Positions 32,780-44,169 of a DNA stretch of 64,000 nt are shown here, one piece after another. This DNA is from Thermomucor indicae-seudaticae (Eukaryota > Mucoromycota > Mucoromycetes > Mucorales > Lichtheimiaceae). Each line of letters begins with the position of its first letter. Position 1 is the stretch's first letter. The stretch lies in contig JSYX01000049.1 of NCBI GenBank assembly GCA_000787465.1, forward strand, positions 36,488-100,487, read 5' to 3'. A model generated the notes under the pieces. That model saw nothing but the letters and a program-made list of their open reading frames with translations, was not told the DNA's origin and made no database searches. The position numbers and the translations under genes were made by a program.

Positions 32780-34224
32780 TTAATACTTTCTTGAAGCTGC
32801 AGCCAATTCAGCCGACTGTGCACTGTCGCTGTCTTCGTCTTGTTGATTTGGTTGGACTACTGGAAGATCGTACTTGATGGGACGTTCGTGGATCATGCGG
32901 CTTTCTGTGGCATCGAACGTGATTTCGCCCGTAATGTGGTGGTCTGTAGTAGCATGAAGATTCTTTTGATGGCGTGTATCCCCGTGGGTATTGGAGCTCT
33001 GAGAGCTTGTTGTGACCCAGTGGACGGTAATGACGTTAATCTATATTGATATAGGAGTACATCAATGAGGATTCCTCTATTATTTTGTATGGGAGAAACT
33101 TGCCGTCACGTCGACCGTGCACATTGTGAGACATATAAGTCCACGTTCGTGTCCGCTCGTCAGGACGACGACCAAGACGTTCATAAATGAAACAAACAGA
33201 CAGACGATGGAAGCCACCAGGGTACGTCGAGCTAGTCTGTAGACCTTGGAAGTCTTCCAGTCTACACGTGAGTTTCGGCCGACGTTCATCAAGGGTCGCA
33301 TAAACAGGAACGTAAGATACATGTTGAAGAACTATAAAGACCGTGGAGAGTTAGCGTACACATATAATTTCCTCTTTTTTTTCTTATGTGTGGGAAGGAT
33401 GAACATACAAAGTCATACACCTATATATATACGAGATGGTCATGGAGTTAGCAAGGCGCAAGTAGAAGTGATCCTGGTGAAAGAACATACCAGTAGCGGG
33501 ATACTCGCGATAGGCTGGAGACCAATGATGCACCGGCCATCGGGTTCAAGGTATATATTTCTGCAGATTACCTTTGAAACAAATGCCCATCCAGTTAGTT
33601 GACGTTTACAGATTCTTTCTCTGCTTATTAATGTGTCCTTACCATCAGGATGAAAATGACCACATAAGGACATAAAAGACCAATATGAAATCTGTACTGG
33701 CACGTCTTGAGACGAGTCGTTTTGACAGCCGTGACAAGGTGAACACGTTCAATCAGCCTTATAAAAAATGAGCGGAATGTCCAGCATGAACGTTTTAGGA
33801 GGGGGGAGAGGAGCGGACACTTACCAAGCGTAGATGAATATTTTGCTTCCAGCGTAGAACACATCGCAGGAAAGCATACCCAGTGTGCATGAGATAATGT
33901 TGTCTACATGCCCGTGGTTTAGCTGTCGTAAAAGGACAAAAAACAAGGTGATTGTAGTAGTTACTCACTATTGTTTGTCGATACAAGGATAATGGACGTG
34001 ACTGAAAACGCCCAAGAGAAAGAGTAAAGCAAGATGACAAGCGCTCTACCATAGTTTAAGGTCTTTATATGTTCGCCTTTTGTCTTTGCACCAAGAGCCA
34101 CAGCGAGAACAGTAATACATGCAAGCGAGATAAATTCGGAGCCGATTTCAAGCGGATCAGGTCCGTAAGTGTTATTCGTAATATCACCGCCCGCTGATAG
34201 GATACCACCACCACTGGATGACAT
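32780..34224 (-). CDS. polytopic (about seven helices) membrane protein, unknown
   Basis: Exons 34224-33969, 33903-33825, 33757-33643, 33571-33491, 33331-33104 and 33040-32780 give 339 residues. Hydrophobic segments recur through the first 270 residues (for example ISLACITVLAVALGA, ALVILLYSFSWAF, VVIFILMVICRNIY, LVASIVCLFVSFMNVLVVVL), about six or seven helices. The layout and conserved-looking features (acidic YAWLIERVH loop, GRCIIGL, a Pro-Leu after a Phe-rich helix, CTVDVTINVITVHWVT near the end) recall fungal GPCR-like proteins of unknown function. The C-terminal 70 residues are hydrophilic and cytosolic-like. Intron 5 uses a GC donor (GCAAGT). No ligand or pathway can be proposed. Confidence 0.72.
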
Positions 34225-35434
34225 GGTTTTTCGTTCGAAAAAGCAAACAAGAAGAAAAGGAAAGAAGATTCTCAATCGTTTTTTAAAGACAAGGATTGCT
34301 TTCTCCTTCCTTTGCCATGCCATGTACAACCTAAGAAGATCTGCAAGCCACTTGCCTCCCTCAATTACTTACTCCAAGTTCTTGCAGCAAACTCCTTTTT
34401 GCCAGCCATACAACAAACACTGACGGGATTAAGGTTTTCCATGACTATATATGGACCCAATTCCGGTTGTCACCTTTCATGATTTGCCCCGCATTATTAC
34501 GTTGAGGGAGAGATCGATACCAACATGAAAGGAGTTGCGCAAGTCCTCGGAAAAGGACCTGGTTGCGTGTCACCGTATTGACATGTACTTGCCCGCCTAT
34601 TTATAATGGTGTCACCAGAACAGATCACGTCTATCTGTTTGATCAACTTATTCTTGGCCAAGTCAATAAAGGGAAACAACACTGCAAGGAGAGCAAGGTC
34701 CAAGTTTTCTCCAGCTTTCTCCATTTTATAACATGGCAATGCCACTGCGCATATGGGTTTTCCTCCCTTTGCAGTTCCGTGCAACATGCAACAGCTCCCA
34801 TAAATCACTCTCAAGTTACGGAAAGTGGATAATTTGTTATAACACTTTGGCTCTATCCATCACTCTTTGGTTGATGCTTCAACGTCAGCATGTGACCTAT
34901 GCATTGTCTTACCTGTACACTCGATCATTCCCAGAGGCCATGAGGAAAAAAGGAGGTATGTCCGGGGAATTGAACAGTGACGCTACCCGATCGATTAGGC
35001 CAATAGGGTTCCCTGTAAACCATGTTGATACTTCATCCAGGACTAACACGCGCCAAATGATCTTTGCAATTAAACCTAAAAAAGTTTAACAGCAATCTTT
35101 TTTATAACGGTGTGTACAAGTGACACACGAGACACTCAAGAAAAGCAGGGAGATCCCGTTACTGCTACATAGCTGATGCATTGATCGCGTTGCACGAGGA
35201 TACAACTCCTTCTCCTCCTCTTTACCGAAGAGTACAGAGCTTAGTGAACAGCCCAGTAAAGCCGTGGATTCCTCCTTACCACGTAACGCCTCTCCTCTAT
35301 CCAACCCCTTTCTATCAAAGGGGATCAGGTTACTCTGAAGAAGTCGCTTAGCCTGCCGGATAAAACCGTTTCCATTGAAAGAGCGCGCCTATCGACTAAA
35401 ACAAGCAACTCGGCTCGAACGCCAATAAGCAATT
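34225..35434. other. intergenic, 1.2 kb
   Basis: It carries the promoter of the membrane-protein gene at the left and the 3' end of the RNase P gene at the right. Open stretches on both strands at 34500-35090 overlap each other and have no domain or splice support. Confidence 0.45.
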
Positions 35435-37015
35435 CTATTTTGTTACATGATGGGTTCCATACATTAGAAAACTAAGTACATTGATCTGCTCGTTCGACGT
35501 GCCAGGAAGCAATAAGAAGGTGTAATCATTCTCGCCGTTTGTGGAATAGTAATGCTGCTTGTCTTGCCAAGTAAAGGGAGAATCGCGGTATCCCCAGACA
35601 CTGAGTGACGCCCATTTCTCTAGGACTTCGTTCAACATCATTTTCCTTTGTTGGCAGAATATGAGTCCAACTTGCATGTGGCGCTGTGGGGGGGGGGGGA
35701 ACTGACCTAAGAGTGATCAACATACTCTGAATGAAAGGCGCAGGTACCAGTCCTTCCCATGATACTAGCACGCCCTTCTGAGCGGTTTCTGCTGGAGCTG
35801 GCTCTTTATATACGGAAACAAAAGTTTGAGGTCGATCACCAGTGTATATCCTAACAGCACGTTTTAATTTTGCAAGGATCTATATTTTCCTTCATTATGT
35901 ACCTCTTTGCTTTAATATACGCTAATCCCAACCATTCCAGGCATTGTAGGGCCTGGCTCTGCCAGTGCTCGTCGAGACGCTTTGCAGGAGGAGGGATGGA
36001 TTCGCTCAAAGTACTGAATGTCGGTATACTGATACCCGACAATTCGCATATATTGAGTCCCATTTCCGTTTTTTGTGCATGGATACCTTCTGGCCATTGA
36101 ATTTCTTGCGTTTCCCCGGTTTCTATCCAGGTAGTTTCAGTACTAATAACTAAAAAGCGTGCAAGGAGTTAGCAGAGTTCTTTTACCTTTGTCCACAAAT
36201 GCAGCGACAACTGTAAAACTCCGTTGCTCCGAGTTTTCGAGGCACCATTTTAAGCGTTCATACTGTTTGCTGCCTGGTTTCATGTGGATATCTCGGGTAT
36301 CGACTTGCACGACTAAGATGATATCAGCGTTTGTGTATTACGGAAACCCTATTTAGGTGAGCCAAAAGAAACCTACCATGTTTTCGGTGTACTTGGTCCG
36401 CCTTGGTTTGTTGCCGTCCGACAATACCGAACGAAAGAAAACTTTCTCTTAGGAGACTGAATACCAGCATGCCTACATCATATACTCGCCGCGTAAGCTA
36501 ATTGATACAGTCGTAGAAAGCACGCGGATTTCTTGTTTTTTACCTCGGTGATCCAGCACGACGACATTGTCGGTATCAAGATGCGTATTAATGCTATGGA
36601 GTAATAATTGGTGTGTGTCTGGCGCAGAGGGTATAAGTATGAATTGAGGTCGAGAAGGGTTTTTACGACAGGGAAGGGCAAACCTGAATGGAGGTATTGT
36701 GTGAAAAAGTCTGGTTGCAGTAACGTGTCTAGAGGGAGTTCTTCCACGCGATAGTAATATCCAGCGCTCTTCTTTAAATGTTGCTCTACAATGACCCCTG
36801 ACGCAAAGGGTAGAAAGAGAGATAGCTAAGAAACAGTGTCAAACAGTGCTTTTGTGAAACGCATATCGCTTCCCCGCAGAACAAACTTTGTGATTGAAGG
36901 GGTGTTTCAAGATCGTTTGTTGCCAATGATGAGCGTGCGCATCAAAGTCTGAGAGCGACAGCGTTCCATAGGGATTGGCGATTTTCAGATCAGTAATGTA
37001 ACTTGATTGACTCAT
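35435..37015 (-). CDS. RPP40: RNase P/MRP protein subunit p40 (RPP40-like)
   Basis: Eight exons (37015-36887, 36825-36684, 36618-36544, 36472-36377, 36312-36187, 36149-35903, 35850-35726, 35670-35435) give 391 residues, against 363 in human RPP40. Matching blocks run throughout: YYYRVEELPLDTLLQPDF, INTHLDTDNVVVLDHRG, a D...PGSKQYERLKWCLE region, ALQCLEWLGLA, and the C-terminal WASLSVWGYRDSPFTWQD followed by ENDYTFLLLPG. RPP40 is a structural subunit of the RNA-based enzymes that mature tRNA 5' ends and cut rRNA precursors. The acceptors of exons 3 and 8 had to be moved downstream or upstream of the first AG to keep frame; exon 8 uses GCAAG after a run of twelve C. These two joints are the least sure. 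Confidence 0.82.
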
Positions 37016-38197
37016 TGCATGTGGGGTTTTACGCGTGTGGCGATTAAAAACTTTCTTTTTCGCGTGAAACTTACTCCGATCAATCCTTTAATATGCATAA
37101 GGTGTTTTTTCCGAAAGAGCGCAGGCAATCGAAGCACAATAGACTATGCACCATTCCGCAACTGTTGAAAGCTGGGCATAAATCTATGTTTATGTCGCGG
37201 CACTGCCTTGATTGTCGTGATACCTCACGCTTGAAAGAGCCGGCTTGACATGGATGCGCACGTCGGCTCATCAATGGACCATCCACATAGCATGTGGCTC
37301 GAAACTCAAACACTAGGAGTATGTATACTTTTTTCCTGTGAGTTCTGTGGTAGCGTGGCGGAACAGAGCTCCAAATGACACGAACGACTCTGACCGTGGG
37401 ACTCTGGTTGTCGGTAAGGCCAGAGCGTTTCCGAACACGTGAAGAGAGGCGACTTCTCGCTTCTTGAAAGTTGCGAACGAAGCACTAGGAAATCTTGTCG
37501 CATTGAGAGTGTTATCAGGACATTCGATGACTATGTATGTATCAATGTCTGAGCAGCACATTGGCCGCTCTTTTAGTCAAAGTTTGAATAACCAAATAAC
37601 GCAGCATGCACTTGCCACCAAAGACTGGATAGAAGGTGTTGTCGGATATCCTAAAAAAGGTAGGGTCGACTTCTGAGGAAGAGAAAGTGAAATGTCAATT
37701 TTCAAAACGTGAAGTGCGAACAAAAATTTTGGCAATGTTCAACTGCAACGCAAAGCCTTATTTTGGAATACACGGGACCCGTCCTTCAACCTGCATATTC
37801 GCAATCATCTTGTTCACTGTTTATCATAATTTGTTCACTTTTTTGCTTTGTGCATCTAGTAACCGAACCATCATAAATGTATCTTCCAGTTCGTTTTACT
37901 CAGAGCCATAGCATAGCTTTGTATTAACCGAATTCGAATCAAGGTGGTTCTTCTACGTGCTTAATCTTCTTCTGCTTCAAATGTTCCCCCTTTTATGCTG
38001 AAGGCCGGATTTGGGGAAGCGTGACATTCCCTTTCAACAAGCTATTGATTTTTGCGCAGCAATTTCTACCCCTTAAAAATTATTTGCGCTGGCAGGGCAG
38101 CTTCTCGCGTCACCAGAAATTTTGTTTCTGCCAAGAAATGATTAGTTAATTCGCCACTATTACAAGAAAGGGCGTTAGCGTAAATGGCCATGTTACT
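37016..38197. other. intergenic, 1.2 kb
   Basis: Upstream of RPP40 and left flank of the transposase remnant. Several short ORFs on both strands, none recognisable. Confidence 0.45.
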
Positions 38198-39617
38198 TTG
38201 TTCAATGTCCATGTGACTCAGGACGATGAACCGAATGAGAAGGCAGAAATACCTAACACATATACTGCTTTAACGAAAGAGTGGCAAGAAAATATTAGGC
38301 ATGCAGATGATACTTTTGTACGCTTGTGTACGTTGATGAAGATAGATCCATCTCGGGAAGTCGATGGAGACGGGACTTTAGCAGAAGCCCTTCACATTGC
38401 GAAGACGTTGCGTTCTCGACTAAAACGTAAAGAGGCGGATAAAGTTAAAGTTAGAGGGCTGTATAGACGATATACTTCATAGCGAATAGAAAAATTCTTT
38501 GATGTGGCTATTGAGGAAGGGTGGACAGCAAAGGAGGCAGCATTAATTACAGGTATAAACGTTCAAACTGCCCAGAACTACATTGAAATGGGAAGTCTAT
38601 TCTTTGTTTCTCTGTGACGCTTTTCCTCCTCATTTTTGAATCCTTGAGCTCCAGAGCTTTCGAACGCGCTTTTTGCACTCCTTGACACTCAATCTGATCA
38701 TTTAACGCTCACTGGAACTAGACCTACTCATGACCACTAGGTCACGCTTAAGAGGGTTTACAAAGCGTTGACAGAAGAAAGAGAGGCGGGCAATTTTGTC
38801 GCGATCCGCGACCTTCTGGCCAAGTTCACTGGCGTTAGTCCACGTACGGCAGCGACGGCGATCGATTTGTACCGCGAGCAGCAAGAAGAGCCTGATTTGT
38901 CGGCACCATCGGGGAGAACAAAGAAAGTCATCACGAGGGAGTTGGTAGGTAATTTCGTTGCCCAGCGTAATGCCGAAGGTCGTGCAAACACGTTGCGGCC
39001 TCTCTGAAATATGCCGGTTACGGCGCCCAGAGATTGAGAACAAACTGAACCTTTTGCATGATTCTCCGGCAGAGCGGAGAGCTTATCGACTGGCCAACCT
39101 GACGGCCTCCCGATTATATCTAGAGCCTTCTTAGATGAGTCCTATTGTCATTTTGACCGTCACAGTAGGAAGACACGGTTCGAGCCTGACACTAGAGTGT
39201 TTGATAGTGGCCGATTGCCAATGCTGGTCGTTTTTGGCGCCTTTTCGCCGAGACAATCGTCTGACCTGCGGACGCGTTACAGACAGTGTTTGCTCTGGCC
39301 GGTCAACGGGACTGCGCACATGCAGCCAAAGACAAGACAGAAGCGTGGCCGTAAAGCAGCAGATGCTGCTATTTGGGCGTCTTTACCGGGTTCCGTTGTC
39401 CTGAGCGGCACTGCCCCAGATTACCATGACTATTACGGCAACTTTAACGCCGAGACCTTCCATCAAACTCTTTGAACGTTTATTCGTGCAGCTTTCCCAA
39501 GACTGCGGAAGCTGCCACATCCACAGAAAGGGAAGAAATCACATCGTCTTCAACTACACTGGCGCATCCAGAAGCCTGCATTCTCAGGGTTCACGGTCGT
39601 CCAATATCTTTGTTTAG
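38198..39617 (+). pseudogene. decayed DDE transposase (Tc1/mariner-IS630 type)
   Basis: Fragments in shifting frames follow the order of a fungal IS630-like transposase. The left part (38198-38482) runs into a stop, then continues in the same frame into a helix-turn-helix (TAKEAALITGINVQTAQNYI). A second segment at 38757-39005 has a helix-turn-helix-like FTGVSPRTAATAIDLY and a Lys/Arg patch. After a frame change comes the first catalytic strand, DESYCHFD at about 39134, then LPMLVVFGAFS. The block with the second Asp (YYGNFNAETFHQTL, then CHIHRKGR) has lost the acidic residue. At least three stops or frameshifts break it, so it cannot make a working protein. I did not find terminal inverted repeats. 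Confidence 0.7.
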
Positions 39618-39725
39618 GTCGCAAGCCAACAAGATCTAATAGAACTTTGGCAACCTTATTCGTTACTCATCATCCTTACATTAAACCTTATCTATTGACT
39701 GAACGGAGTTTATGATTGGGTATTA

Positions 39726-41994
39726 TTATTCGGTTGATGATGCTGTTAGTTGTTTGTATGCTTGTTCCATAAATATACTTTTCAATGCCTCCATCGCCTC
39801 CTTGTATTGCTCTTGAACCTGATCCATCACCTTTTGTACTTCTTTATCGTATTCAGCCTTGACCGACGCCACCTTGTCTTCTACTGCTGCTATGCCTCCT
39901 GAAGAATTATCAAAATCTGAGGATAAATATCCGTCACTATTCGGCCGGTCCCTTTGACCCATGCGTAGCACTATTAATAAAAAACGACAAAAAATATATT
40001 ACCTGAAGTTTCAGTATAATTCTGCGTATAATCACTCGCTGGTTGTTCAAACTCACTCGCAGAAAAGTAAGCAGATGATGACTCATCATCTGAAGTGTCT
40101 TGCGTGTTATATTTACTACCAGCAAACTTGAGAATAGGGTATCGGAAAAGCTATCACGCAGTCAAAATGTTAAGTCTCTGTCTGATCATAATAAACTAAA
40201 CGCCTTACTTTTTCAATCTGTTTCTTTGTATATAAATCAATCGCCGCCTTGTCCTTGGCAGTAATTGAGAGATTAGAAGTCGTGGTGTCCTGCACCGTCG
40301 TCGTGTCCTCTGGAGCGGTCGGCAAATCAGTAGTCGTTATGTCCTTGGGGGTAGATGCGGCGTCCTCGGGCGTGCTGAGCAATTCATCAACCATGTCCTC
40401 GGCGGTGTCTGGTTGAGGCAAGCCCTCACTTGAGGGTGTCGTGGCAATGTCCATATCTTCATATTCGTCCATTTCCATATCATTTGATGTTTCCACCACC
40501 GTGGTTGCTGTGGTTGTCGTTGTTTGAGGTTCAGAAGGAGGAGGGATAACATTGGCTGCTGGTGGCTCTTCCACAACTTTTCGTCTCTCAGGTTCAGGCT
40601 CTGTTGTGTCAGCGGTAAGAGCAGGAACAGGGATACCGCCTGATATAGCACGCGATGTGGAAAACTCGAACGGATCTTTGAAACCGTCTTTGATCCACTT
40701 CAAGACACTCTCCACAGCCTCTTTGGTGATTTCCTCGGCATCTTCATCAGACGGCCATTCGTTCGTGTCTCGCAACATATTGTAATACGCAGGATCCTGC
40801 ATCCACCATTCGGTCCTCCACTGGTCCGTTTTTTGCTCGTCCTTTTCAATAAAAGCTTGTGCTCGTTGTTCAGCCGATCCGAGTGTAACAAGCCGTAAGA
40901 CAGGAACTTTGCGACCTTTCGGAAGTGCAGAAAACACTCGGTTTCCGGGTCGTATCCGAGGATCGACCACAATAGTCAAATCCAGATCCGAGCTTTCCAA
41001 AGCTTGCTTTATATCAACAACGTTTAGCCAGACTCTCTCTCTCTCTTTTGTTAAATCTTACCACTGAGGACTCAGAAGTCAGGAACAAGATCCCAAACTC
41101 ATTCAACCAATCCTCCCCCAAAGCCCAGTTCATGCGGACACAGGGTAACCGCAAATCCGACTTGACTTGTTCGTACAGAAATCCTTCCGTACTCATATCG
41201 TAGGTCACGATCGCCAATTTCAAGGACAACCCAGATTTCTGACATGCATCCACCAAGGTTTTCAAAAACACGGTTTTGCCTGACCCATTCCATGTATCCC
41301 GCACGGTCTGTCCATACAGATCGGTATCTGCCACTAGCGGATGGTTCAAGATCCCAATCATGTTTTCGAACTGGTTCCTCAGTAACCTCGGATCCATTTC
41401 CAACGCGGCCTGCTTGAGTTGATCACATTGTTCCCTCTGCAGACGCTTGGCACACACCGGTACCCAGCCAGGCGGTAACTTCCATCGTTGTTCTAGCCGT
41501 CTTTCTCTTCGGGGCACTGGTGTTGGAGGTGCAGAAAAGTCCACAGTGTTTGCTCGTGTCAATAATTCCGCGCGTCGCTTTTTATATTTTTCGATGTTGA
41601 TGACAATTTTGGGTAATGACGACGGTATCGGGGCCGGTTGCTCGAAATTATAAAGGTCGTAATGCGATACGGGTTGCAACGTGATTACACCTCCAGCTTG
41701 CTTTCTTTTGGGTGCAAACAGAAGTCGATCGTCCGAATAAAGATTCGTCAACCGTTCTTGTGGGATCCGTTTCAACGAGATCGAGGATTGTTGTTTGTTG
41801 TCATTAGAAGGTGGAGGCGGTTGTTGTTGTTGTTGATTGTTGTGGGGGACAAACATGGAGCCGTAAATTGCACGTTCAATCGATCCTCGATTCAAGACAG
41901 CCACTGGCATGACTGGGCCCCCACCACGATCCACAAAAGGTAGCTCTGCTATCCGTCCAGTTAACGATGACGCATTCTGATCCGCCAAAGGCAT
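39726..41994 (-). CDS. HDA2/HDA3-like subunit of a class II histone deacetylase complex
   Basis: Exons 41994-41062, 41006-40209, 40150-40003 and 39970-39726 give 707 residues. The N-terminal 150 residues are Gln/Pro-rich. Residues about 170-430 look like the helicase-like fold of HDA2/HDA3: an N-terminal helix (EQCDQLKQAALEMDPRLLRN), the ILNHPLVAD block, WNGSGKTVFLKTLVDA, AIVTYDMSTEGFLYEQ, FGILFLTSESSV, LTIVVDPRIRPGN and VPVLRLVTLGSAEQRA. ATPase residues are not complete, as in HDA2/3. A Thr/Asp-rich low-complexity part follows, and the C-terminus is a charged coiled coil (EYDKEVQKVMDQVQEQYKEA). HDA2/3 dimerise through such coils and recruit the Hda1 deacetylase. Assignment rests on fold pattern, not strong identity. 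Confidence 0.6.
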
Positions 41995-42285
41995 GCGCAG
42001 AAAAAGTCAAGCAAAAAGACAGTAGTCATTTTCTCAGCAAGAAAAATCAACTTAAAAAACAGAAGAGCATGGCTTTGAATTGACGTAAACCCTATCAATG
42101 GAGTTGAGAAGGCAAAAGTTATTCAGATATACAACATAGACACAGTCTTTTTATTTCATATGCACGGGGTTGGTTTATGATTTAGAGTGGCGGGATGGTT
42201 TTGGCTTGGTGTTTAGGAAAGGGAAGAGGTAACGTAAGTTATGATATTGCACATGAAAATGATAAAAGTAGTTTGTACAATAAAG

Positions 42286-43494
42286 TTAAAGAAAAGAGGC
42301 CTAACAAGCAAATTCAAGCAGTCAGATGCAACAGTCATCGCAAAATACCCGATATCAGGACACTTACGCGTCGGCTAGCTTCTTCCATTTCACTTTCGGT
42401 AATAGCATGTTTATCGTCATCGTCGGGGATTTCATAGACACCACCCAGGATCACATAGGGCCGGTACGCAAACTGGGCTAAATCCTCCATGGCTGTGACT
42501 CCAGAAAGCACCAAGACCGGATCAATTTCAGAGCTGATACCAGCGGCAATATCCGTGTCCATTCGATCACCGATGATGCAAGTTTCAGCACGAGACAGAC
42601 CCAACACACGTTGTGCATAGCGCATAATCAGAGCAGATGGCTTGCCACAGAAGAAGGCCTTGGTCTTGGTGATCACTTCCACACACGCCGCAAAGGCACC
42701 GCACGACGGGATCTTGTTGCCCTTGGAATCCAAGTTTTCCACATCCAGGTTGGTTGCAATCAACTTTGCGCCCTGGCCCACCAACTGCACTGCCTTGGTC
42801 AAACGTTCATAGTTGCTGTTGGATTGATTGATTAATACGTGCTGATCTAATGCCCACCTTCTCAAACTCATAACACTTACTAGGCGGAACCTTCACCAAG
42901 AACAACATAGTCCGGGTTATGGTCGTTCATAAAGAAGCCCTTCTCATACAGCGCATAGGCAAGACCCGGCTCACCAATCACGTAGACCGTACCACCCTCG
43001 GGCATCTGAGACTTGAGGAATTCAGCCGTCGCCTGGCCAGCAGTGAAGAAGTGATCCTCGGTCACGTCGATACCCAGACGGCCCAGCTTTTGTTGCAGTT
43101 CGCGCGGGGTAGGAGCAGAATTGTTAGTCAAGAAAAGGAATTTCTTGTTGTTCTTGTGCAGGAATTCGACCAATTCCTTGGCGCCGGGGAGCAACTTGGT
43201 GCCGTGGTAGATCACACCGTCCATATCAATAATGTAGCCTTTCTTTTGACGGATGGTATCCAGACGCTTGTTGTGGTACACCGGGTCACGCAAGAGTGCC
43301 CAGTCCTTGGCAACTGCGGGGGAAACTTGCTTGGTGGGGCTGTTGGCACCGCTCTGGATCACGTTGATGGTAGCCGTAGTGTTCAACCGGTTGGCAAATT
43401 CCATGGCAAGGTCGCGAGAAGAGCTGTCATCACCGTTGATGTGTTCGTTAATGCTTGCGACGGACTTGTTGTCAATAGGAGTGGCAGCCATCAT
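42286..43494 (-). CDS. NagD-type HAD phosphatase
   Basis: Exons 43494-42881, 42815-42368 and 42300-42286 give 358 residues. HAD motif I is YIIDMDGVIYHG, motif II FLFLTNNSAPTPRELQ, the Lys motif FFCGKPSALIMRYA, and motif IV CIIGDRMDTDIAAG, all intact. The cap fits class IIA (NagD/PHO13/phosphoglycolate phosphatase), with a VIGEPGLAYALYEKGF segment. The first 65 residues are an extra low-complexity leader. Substrates are small phosphate esters or nucleotides. The last exon (five codons, ending ASFL) relies on a strong GTAAGT donor at 42367; reading through instead ends at 42335 with 364 residues. A TATA box lies about 60 bp upstream of the start. Confidence 0.85.
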
Positions 43495-44169
43495 GTGTAA
43501 TCAAGTAGAAATTGACGATGAATTATCTCTCTTTCTGGACACCGGCCCTTTTATATATACACCCTATCAATTCCCAATCGATCTGGGACCCTCTGCGCGC
43601 GATTGTATTTCATGTTCGCTACCCACTCCGCCGATGATATCGGGGTACGATACAACTTTATCAATCCGCAATCGCTAATGCTGCGTCTCAAATCCTTCAA
43701 GGTAGGGCCATCGTCATGACGACATGCCGTCCAAAAAGGGTAACGATCGCTGCGGACTTTCGATCTGTCTGCCTCTCTTTTCTGCCAGATATGCTTTCCA
43801 CGTTTGACAGTAATCTACCATAGCAGGAAAAAAACATCAAAAGCTGTTTTCTCTTCAAGGCAGTCCTCAGCAAGAATTGAGATAATCAAGCCCACTCGCA
43901 AACACATGCACTAAAGAAGCATATCATATATACTCGCATGATTATTCGGCCTAGCAACAAAATTTTGACAGGGATCAGGCGTATACCCAAAGCCTTTTGT
44001 CTTCATGGTCTCGACTCGCTGTTCTATATCATTACGCTTTATCAATTTCTGCATCAGTTTTCTGCAAAAACGTGCTATAGTCTTTTTTGGATATAGTCCG
44101 ATTCCGAGAGTTCCGACCAGAGGGCCAACGTCATATATAATTAATTGCACGATTTGAGGGTCCTGCTTC
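43495..44169. other. intergenic, 675 bp
   Basis: Promoter of the HAD phosphatase gene at the left and 3' end of the CWF19L1 gene at the right. No further gene. Confidence 0.5.
43551..43559 (-). promoter_or_regulatory. TATA box for the HAD phosphatase gene
   Basis: TATATATAA on the minus strand, about 57-65 bp upstream of the start codon at 43494. Confidence 0.55.

Noticed and set aside
42919..43500. Plus-strand frame of 193 codons
   Set aside because: Antisense of the HAD phosphatase first exon, whose motifs are unmistakable.
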